Source: Agapanthus africanus (Eukaryota > Streptophyta > Magnoliopsida > Asparagales > Amaryllidaceae). Taken from it: DNA of 64,000 nt. How positions within the stretch are numbered: position 1 is the stretch's first letter; every line of letters starts with the position of its first letter. Shown here piece after piece: positions 57,392-64,000 of the stretch. The notes under the pieces are model-generated. The model was not told where the DNA came from, made no database searches, and was given only the letters and a program-made list of their open reading frames with translations. The stretch is from positions 381,047,908-381,111,907 of the forward strand of contig JASDDO010000018.1 in assembly GCA_030015575.1 (NCBI GenBank), in the 5' to 3' direction. Both the position numbers and the translations under genes were made by a program.

Positions 57392-59106
57392 TGTTCATCT
57401 CAGAAAACTGTATTTTAATACCACTCATTCATTATCTATCTTTTTGTATATATCAGTACTATTAACTAGTGTCTGCTCAGTAAATACAGATTACAGGTAT
57501 CCATGACAAAATACTGGAAACAGATTCTAATACACGGATATTACATTGGTGAGCCGAAACTGCAATCGGAACTGCAAACCGATCAATATTTCAAAAGTTT
57601 CTTTTTGCAACATGTATGTGTACACACTTTTTATCTAAATAGTCCAACACATACAAGTGTGTACACTAGCTTGTTGGTACATGGACCTAGAGAGGGGGCT
57701 GCCATGGCACAAGGTAGGCACACATGGGGGACAAGAATGTTAAATGCAAAAAGGTGTGATGTGATATAAAGTATCATGTCTTCCTCCAATCTACTGAGTA
57801 CAAACCAGGCTTCTACAAAGAAATCAAGCAATACCAGTGGAATGGTGGAGAGCACACAACTTCACACAACAAGCACGAGCCCCAGACTTATCACCAAAAC
57901 CGGCGAGACCCCACCATAACCCGGCGCCGCCGGTTTTCTTGTCCCTAAAGCACCCCCCCACCCAATTTTCTCTGGCCTTCCCTTTCAGTCACATCAACTT
58001 ATTTTTATTGCTTGTTTATTCTTATTTTGTGCCTATATAAGGCAGATCAGTGAGCAAGGGAAGGGTTCTCACATTCTCTCACATTGTCACACATTTTCTC
58101 ATTTTCTTTATACTTCATACTCTTTTTGTTTTTGTTCTTGTACATAGCTAGTCTCCCTTGAGTTCTTTGCCTTCTCTTGATATTGCAACCTCTTCATTGA
58201 GCTTGCAAGTTTAAGTTTTGGTTATTGAACTCAAGGGTTTGTATCATTATTTGGAATCAATAAAGCTTTCATTTTGCCTTCACGTTGCCTTGAGTTCTTA
58301 GCCTTCTCCTTATCTTGCAACCTTTTCATTGAGCTTGCAAGTTTAAATTTAGGCTATTGAACCCATGGTTTGTAACATTGCTTTTGGTTCTTAGTATTTC
58401 TCTTCTTTTACTTACTTGCATTTTAATTCTTGCCCTTTACTTACTTGCCTTTTATTACCTTGCAATTTACTTTCTTGTAATGTTGTGTATTCTTTTCTTT
58501 GTATCTTTCATTTGCTCTCTTTCTTTTATTGTTTTGATGTTTGTGAATAATGGTGTTGTTAGAAAAGAAAACGATATTGTAAATTAAGATTTCCTTTCTC
58601 ATTTCGTTTGCCCGATATTTTTCAATTGAACTCCGCCCAAAGCTTACGCAAGCGCTCCGTTAGGCACCCTATCCTACCAAGATATCGGTGATCTCTAACC
58701 GCGACCGGTTGCGTTCGGTTTGGCCGAAGGCGAAAGCCAAGCGATAAGAACGGACGGACAAGGGTCAATAAGCCGGATTTTCACTGATACCGTGCTTAAG
58801 CACCTTAATCCACGTTGTTGCCGATTGCTCTAGCTTCATTGGTCAAGTTCGGCTCAAAAAATTGAGTACGGAAATCCAGAACTTATACTAACCTAGCTAT
58901 TCTTAACAAACTTATTCTTGCATATAAACACTTAGATTAGAAACGAGCATTCCGCCAAGCGCATTAACTCATCATAATAAGAACTTAAAACGCTCCGTCT
59001 CCCTGCGGACGACTCGTACTCATCGTGGCTAGCTATACGCGACGCTGTCCTGATTGCGGTTAAATTTTAGAACTTTAAAACTCGACACGCCAAAAGCGTG
59101 CAATCA
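57392..59106 (+). repeat. Right Athila-like LTR, complete
   Basis: 1715 bp. TATA box at 58034-58040, AATAAA at 58259-58264, end GTGCAATCA. Used here as the reference for the broken copies. Confidence 0.88.
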
Positions 59107-60090
59107 GGGGGCTAATGATGGTGCTCACAAGTGCGGATTCCCCTAATCAAGATACGTGGCGGATGGTAAGTCTCTCGCATGCACCGACCAGCTCTTTGAA
59201 GTACCATGTGAAGAGGACATTCCTCGGTGCCTCATCTCCGTGGTATCTTCCGACTTCTGGGGTGGCCTCCCCTGAGTATATTCCTTATTCGCCTAGCAAC
59301 CGGCCAACAGCCCGCCTCCGAGCTTTCCTACAGCTAAGCTTCCTCAGCCTCCTCGCTCGTCTTCAAGCTATTACAGAGCTGAGCTTTCTCAGTCTCATCT
59401 CTCGTCTCCGAGCTATCACAAAGTCGAGCTTCCTCAGTCCCGTCACTCGTCTCCGAGCTATCACAGAGCTGAGACTCCTCAGCTCACTTGCCCGTCTCCG
59501 AGCTATATTGTATCTGAGATTCCTCGGTGTTCCTGTTTGGCCGGGAGCACAGAGCCCGAGCGCTCCTATATAACTCCGTGTATCTCGCCACGACGAGATC
59601 TCCGCCGCTCCGTGTATCTCGCCACAACGAGATCTCCGCCGCTCCATGTCCCGCATTCCACGCTAGCGTATCTCGCTATTAATGGACGTATCTCGCCATT
59701 AATGGGCGTATCCCGCCATCAACGCGAACGTGATACAGTGGCATAACGGACGACGAGAATCTCACATCGGCTCGCTCTATATGACCGCTATATAAACCTT
59801 TTTCCATACGACTCGAATATCTCAAACTCATTCCAACATGCCACTACTCTTCTCTAATATTCCTCGGTAGTTACTTGATTGTCGGAGGGTCCTACGATGG
59901 TTTCTCACCCTGGGACTTCCCTTACAGGTAGCTCGGCGTCAACAACAACCAATAACCCATTGAGATCCACATGCTCAACTGTCGTCCCAAATCTCAGCCG
60001 TTCGGCCTCGCTTGCAACAAAATCGACGGAGCACAACATCTTAGAAAGATTCCGACCTCCATCAGGTAGTTTAGTGAAATTTAGTATATA
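59107..60090 (+). repeat. LTR-like remnant with three tandem repeat families
   Basis: About five 45 bp units (59315-59545, CGAGCTATCACAGAGCTGAG type), two ~33 bp units (59574-59645, GTATCTCGCCACGACGAGAT) and three ~21 bp units (59668-59725). A TATA box (TATATAAA, 59789-59796) follows, then TACTTGATTGTCGGAGGGTC, wording I associate with plant Ty3/gypsy R-U5 regions. Ends not defined. Frames of 97 and 152 codons here come from the repeats. Confidence 0.5.
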
Positions 60091-60412
60091 AGGACTGTAA
60101 TGGTGAAGTAAGTTGTATGTGTAGGACCCGTGCGAGGGATTGCGGCGTGAGAGCTTGTTGTTTCCTTTATTTCTTGTACACGAGTTTTGCTGGTTTTGCA
60201 ATTGGAAGCGAACCACTTGTATAATTTATTGCTTCAACGTAATTGTGATGCTTGAACAAGCCTTTCTTTATTGTCAAAATAAAAAGGAAACATAAGAATA
60301 ATATGTTGTGCTTGCGTTTGATATATGATTATGTTGATCCCTTGGCTTTTTTCCTCTCGTATATCAATTATTGCTCTTTCTTTGCCTCTTGCTTATTGGA
60401 GAAAGACGTTAA
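60091..60412. other. No gene seen
   Basis: AT-rich unique-looking sequence between the LTR-like remnant and the foldback element. Confidence 0.5.
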
Positions 60413-60789
60413 TGGAGGAAAGGTGATATAGGGGGAATTTACTCCTATGGCGTCGGGAAAATACATGCTCCGTGATTTTTTTCAACGATCGGCATACATC
60501 ACTTTCATCTTTATCATCTAAGATGCGGATACACTAAATTTCATGTGATTATACCATTTTTTTACCGTTGATTTAGTTGGTGCAAAATTAATGATTTACC
60601 GACAATAAAACTTTTTATATTGCTAATTCAACGGTGAAAAGTGGCGTAATCACGTGAAATTTGGTGTATGTACATCTTTAGATGATAACGATGATGATGA
60701 TGGGTGCCGATCGTCGGAAAAAATGGTAGGAGTTGTATTTTTTCGATGCTATAGGAGGAAATTCCCTCCTATGGCCTCTTTCCTCTATT
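60413..60789. mobile_element. Foldback MITE-like element
   Basis: About 375 bp with ~110 bp imperfect terminal inverted repeats. The left arm has GGGGGAATTTACTCCTATGG and AACGATCGGCATACATCA; the right arm, reversed, has GGAGGGAATTTCCTCCTAT and GACGATCGGCACCCATCA. No coding capacity and no clear TSD, so the superfamily is not assigned. Confidence 0.7.
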
Positions 60790-60994
60790 GTTCTTTTCGA
60801 GAAAACCGATTTATTTTTGGTTAGAGAAAACCGGAGCATAGGATCTATATCTGGGAAAAAACAGTTAGATGGAGATTTATCAGATGGTATTTCAGTGTTA
60901 TCGTGTGAGTTGCATTTATGATATTTGAAAGTTGACCAATCTGAATCCCCCATTATTAGATCCACATGTCAAGATCTGCCGCATCAAACATCGC

Positions 60995-61205
60995 TATAAA
61001 AACCCTAGCCAATCTCGCTGACCTCATCTCTCATCAAAGCTCAGAAATTCTTAGGGTTTTGTGTTCGCCTCCGCTTCCGATTCGCTTGGTGCAGGTCTGG
61101 CCCGGCCAGATCTGAGGTCGGATCCTGCCTTGCATCAATTGAATCGGAGTCGGATCGCGAGGTCCTGGTCCGGATCCGCCTTGGTTTGTCATCAGAACGG
61201 AGGTT
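60995..61205 (+). promoter_or_regulatory. Promoter and noncoding first exon of an unidentified gene
   Basis: GCTATAAAAACCCTAGCC holds a TATA box overlapping a telo-box (AAACCCTA), a pair common in plant housekeeping and ribosomal protein promoters. A GC-richer exon-like stretch follows, without ATG, and ends at ACGGAG-GTTCGATC, a possible 5' splice site. No downstream coding exon is recognised, so the gene may be broken or noncoding. Confidence 0.45.
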
Positions 61206-62870
61206 CGATCATTTTATTCTCATGATTCATTTTCCAATTAGATTCTTATTTTTTTTTAACGTCGTGATCTGTGATATTGAGTGAATTTTGGGATGGGTTT
61301 GAATTTCTCTTTTTATAACCTCTTCTTAAATGCCTTGTGGAATTAGCTAATTTATTAGCTAATTTGAATTTATATACTGCTGATGAAATGATTATTGTAT
61401 ATTAGATGGTTCTGATTGGAAATTTTGGTCATTTTTTCTTCGTATATTTGAAGTGCTCTAAAAGATTTAGATTTGGTCATCTGCCAAAAAGAAGGGAGCT
61501 GTGGGCTGGGGTTTAGTTGGGATGGGACCCACCTCCGAGCTGGACCATAAGAAGCATCCGGTATTCCCGGTGCAATGCACTCGGATATGACGAATCTATT
61601 AAACCCGTATCTCTATTTATTTCTCTCGGAAAAAAAATCCCGGTCAAGATGACCACATTCATATTTTTGTCATTTGAAATATAGATGGGAAACTAATCAC
61701 TTCCATGATGTGCATCAAGTTTCTGGTAACAAATCAATTACCTCCACTTTTATGATTGATTAACAAAGAAATAAATTGTGTAGATGGCCTAATCGATGAA
61801 TAAATTGATGTAGGATGAACGATTGTATATATGTAGAGAGGTTGCGGAATATACAGTGTACCATTATAGGAATTTCTAAAATATTGTGGGGCACATGACA
61901 ACACAATGATGGTTAATCGACGTCATTTTACCTTTTCCCACTTTAATATGATGGTCCATCATTATGGAACTGTGATGCAGAAATTGTTTTAAAAATATTC
62001 CAATGGGATACTGCTAATAAATCTAAATTAATAAAAAAATAAATAGCCAAAATAAAATCTCACGAAATGAGAAGGCAAGTATAGCCCTATTTTTAAGAGT
62101 AGTTTCGCACCCCTTATTTAAGAGTAGAAATCGACTAGATGCAGAAGGTAATCAGGCACGCTGCTCGATTCAATGGTCAGCTGCAGCTAGTTTTGCATTT
62201 GATTGCTTTGGCTTGTAAATAGTTCTGAATGAGAATAAGCCGATATATTTTTTTGGAAGAAGACTAGAATTGAGAAGAAACCATAGGAGATTAATAATTT
62301 TTGGTGTGTTTGAGACCTGATTTCGATATAAACTTATAGAGAACCAGAGGAATAACCTCATTGATTATCTCTACTATTATGATGCAAAATGGAAGGACAG
62401 CACGTGACACTATCAACTTTATTTTAGATTAATTCTTTATTTTTAGATGGTCCAGATCATCTATTTTTTGCACGTGTGACGCATGATGGATACTTTGAAA
62501 ACTTTTAGTTAACAATAGCGTAAATATCAACATCAATCCTTGAAATAGCAAATGAGTCAAAAAAATATTTTTAAAATTCTTATACTTTTGAAAAAATATC
62601 ATATTGAATGAAAATATATTTTTTTTTCAATTTAATACAGACATGTACCATACATGCAAAATACTAGCTTGAGATAATGGTAACTAATGGATAAAAGGAT
62701 TAATCACGATTGAACGGCTAGCATTTAACGGGCTAGCCGTTTCAACGCATGCAAAATATATAATAGCTCGGAGAGCACTACCAATCAAGCTCGGAACAAA
62801 GATGTAGGCCACTTTCAGGAGCATACATGAGGCCACTACACCATTAATGACTTCAAAACAAGTTTACATC
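61206..62870. other. No gene seen
   Basis: AT-rich intron- or spacer-like sequence. Frames here are short and unsupported. Confidence 0.5.
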
Positions 62871-62875
62871 GACCG

Positions 62876-62970
62876 TGAGCTAGCATAGCTCGGCTGGTCG
62901 CTGAGACCCTGGGTTTGTGTATGCGTGGGTTGGGCTTACGAGCCAGTTCCCACAAAAAATAAATAAATAA
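62876..62970 (+). repeat. SINE-like fragment
   Basis: TAGCTCGGCTGG fits a pol III box A. It is followed by GGGTTTGTGTATGCG where a box B could be, though that match is poor. It ends in an (AAAT)n-type tail near 62957-62980. Short and degenerate. Confidence 0.4.
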
Positions 62971-63228
62971 AATAAAATTTACATCGGCATTTTGAAATCC
63001 TTGTTGCAAAAACACTCCTGCCTATTATATTGACTCAAATGAAGATTACAACAACAAAGAGCTTCCTTGACCTTAAAGATTTGCTTTCTCTTCGCAGCTT
63101 AGACCCCAACTAGTTTTACACGGTCGGCCTAACTATCAATCTTCGTGTTGTTAACCTCGGTTCTAAACTTTTCAACATAATCTTTTAGACTTGAACTGTG
63201 TCAGCATCCCATCAAGACGAAACTCGAC

Positions 63229-63426
63229 TCATTCAGTTTCCGAGTCCTCGTTTTCGCTATCTAGGTACATCTCTACAGCTGCCCTGTCACCTGTTTCATC
63301 ATCACTTCTCTCGTCTTGCTTCACTCTCTCTGCTGCTCGTGCCATAGCGAGCTCCAGCCTGGAGCTGACAACTTCCCAATTAACAAGTTTCTCCATAAAG
63401 ACCGACACATAGTCAGCACGACGGTT
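63229..63426 (-). CDS. FSD2: Iron superoxide dismutase (FSD2-like), last exon
   Basis: Minus-strand exon of 66 codons including the stop. Begins [20 protein letters not shown], the conserved end of the Fe-SOD C-terminal domain, then [19 protein letters not shown] and an acidic tail ending [15 protein letters not shown]. That acidic YLDS tail is what I recall for chloroplast FSD2, rather than FSD1 or FSD3. The enzyme converts superoxide to oxygen and hydrogen peroxide in plastids, where FSD2 works with FSD3 at nucleoids. The acceptor TTTTGTTTAG is at 63427-63436. The upstream exons carrying most metal ligands are beyond the right edge. Confidence 0.88.
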   Translation of the reverse strand, partial: NRRADYVSVFMEKLVNWEVVSSRLELAMARAAERVKQDERSDDETGDRAAVEMYLDSENEDSETE

Positions 63427-63518
63427 CTAAACAAAACAGGAAGAATAAAGTCACGAGGAAACGCCCAAGTAACAAAATTGAACGAAGACTGAAATTTTCT
63501 GTAAATAGAGAAACATAC

Positions 63519-63542
63519 CTCGTAGTCGAGGTAGTAAGCATG
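63519..63542 (-). CDS. FSD2: Iron superoxide dismutase (FSD2-like), 24-nt penultimate exon
   Basis: CATGCTTACTACCTCGAC... encodes HAYYLDYE. In Fe-SODs this follows DVWE and contains the last iron-ligand His. It is flanked by ...TCTCAACAG and GTATGTTT splice sites; both neighbouring introns are phase 0. The 92 bp intron 63427-63518 joins it to the last exon. No further exon is recognisable up to 64000, so the next intron is at least 458 bp. Confidence 0.85.
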
Positions 63543-64000
63543 CTGTTGAGACAAATGCACAATTTCACGTATAAGCAGCAGTCAGTGCATGTACATGGAT
63601 ACAGAATAACTAGATAATTTAAAGAAGGCTAAATTGCCGGGAACTCTCACTTTTGCCCAATTAGCATGAATTGCCGACTAAATTTGCAGTTTACCCTCTT
63701 GACTTCAGCACTATCACCCTTTTACCTTTCTTATTTTCAAAACACCTTTCAGCTTTACACTTTTTTAATGATGATTCTTACAAATAAAAGCGGATCTCAA
63801 TTAAATGGTGAGAAGAAAGAAAATGTGAAGTAAAGAGTGAAAAACTTGTAGAAATCCATCTTCGGAGAAGGATTAGCCTTATTGAAGAGATTTGACTGAA
63901 GAGTATCATGAAAATGGAAACGGAAAAATAACTGAAAAATAACGGTGTTAGAGGACAAACTACAGCTTCTTCCTTTAGAAGATGGTTTCATGGTAATTGA
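63543..64000 (-). other. Intron of the FSD2-like gene
   Basis: AT-rich. No Fe-SOD block (such as the PLLTIDVWE exon) is found. A 64-codon minus-strand frame at 63797-63991 has no Fe-SOD similarity I can see. Confidence 0.6.

Larger units (their letters stand above)
38231..59106 (+). mobile_element. Tandem Athila-like array: LTR-internal-LTR-internal-LTR
   Basis: Two ~4.55 kb internal regions (38724-43273 and 52828-57391) share one middle LTR (43274-44923 plus 52765-52827, split by E4). They are bounded by a truncated left LTR and a full right LTR (57392-59106, 1715 bp, TGTTCATC...GTGCAATCA). The second primer site, TGGCACCGTTGCCGGG, resembles the TGGCGCCGTTGCCGGGG site typical of Athila-type elements. 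Such arrays arise by unequal recombination between LTRs. No protease, reverse transcriptase or integrase is present in either unit, so the elements look non-autonomous. Confidence 0.8.

Noticed and set aside
59115-59573. 152-codon plus-strand frame with repeated LRAITELSFLS
   Set aside because: Follows the 45 bp tandem repeat, whose length is divisible by three.
63797-63991. 64-codon minus-strand frame beginning MKPSSKGRS as an upstream Fe-SOD exon (families have an SMKP block)
   Set aside because: Only MKP matches; the following residues do not resemble Fe-SOD and lack its conserved FGAGW and DVWE blocks.

Overview
Plant nuclear DNA from a repeat-rich angiosperm genome; nothing in it identifies the species. 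About 59 kb is a stack of nested LTR retrotransposons. Only the last ~5 kb looks like ordinary gene-bearing sequence, ending in the 3' exons of a chloroplast-type iron superoxide dismutase (FSD2-like, minus strand). I see no rRNA, tRNA or CRISPR array. Element names E1-E4 are mine. | Insertion order read from termini and target-site duplications (TSDs): a tandem Athila-like array (LTR-internal-LTR-internal-LTR, plus strand, 38231-59106) is the oldest layer. E4 (44924-52764, TSD GCCGT/GCCAT) sits in its middle LTR. E3 (its LTR is 33649-38230, plus strand) sits in its left LTR. E1 (minus strand, 1-33648, pol running off the left edge) sits in the E3 LTR. E2 (minus strand, 3625-27441, TSD GGCAC) split the gag of E1. 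A Ty1/copia element (5902-15842, TSD CGTAG) split the 3' LTR of E2, and a solo LTR of a related copia family (35970-37985, TSD GTAAT) split the E3 LTR. | E1 and E2 carry related Ty3/gypsy gag-protease sequence, probably Tat-lineage, with three unusual CX2HX4HX4C zinc knuckles. E1 also shows the start of reverse transcriptase. E2 has lost reverse transcriptase and integrase. In their place, antisense to gag, it carries a ~410-codon plant mobile domain (PMD) reading frame with its own TATA boxes just inside the 3' LTR. | The LTRs of E1-E4 are very long (2.6-3.9 kb) and are built largely from consecutive short perfect palindromes. Some are G-box pairs, some are 13-15 bp odd-centred palindromes whose two arms change together between copies, and some form a minisatellite of GGAC...GTCC units. 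This serial-hairpin architecture, and the antisense PMD gene whose leader has the same architecture, are the most unusual things in the window. | The Athila-like elements encode only one unknown protein and no pol, so they look non-autonomous. The copia element has near-identical LTRs and an intact TSD but no usable reading frame, so it was probably mobilised in trans.
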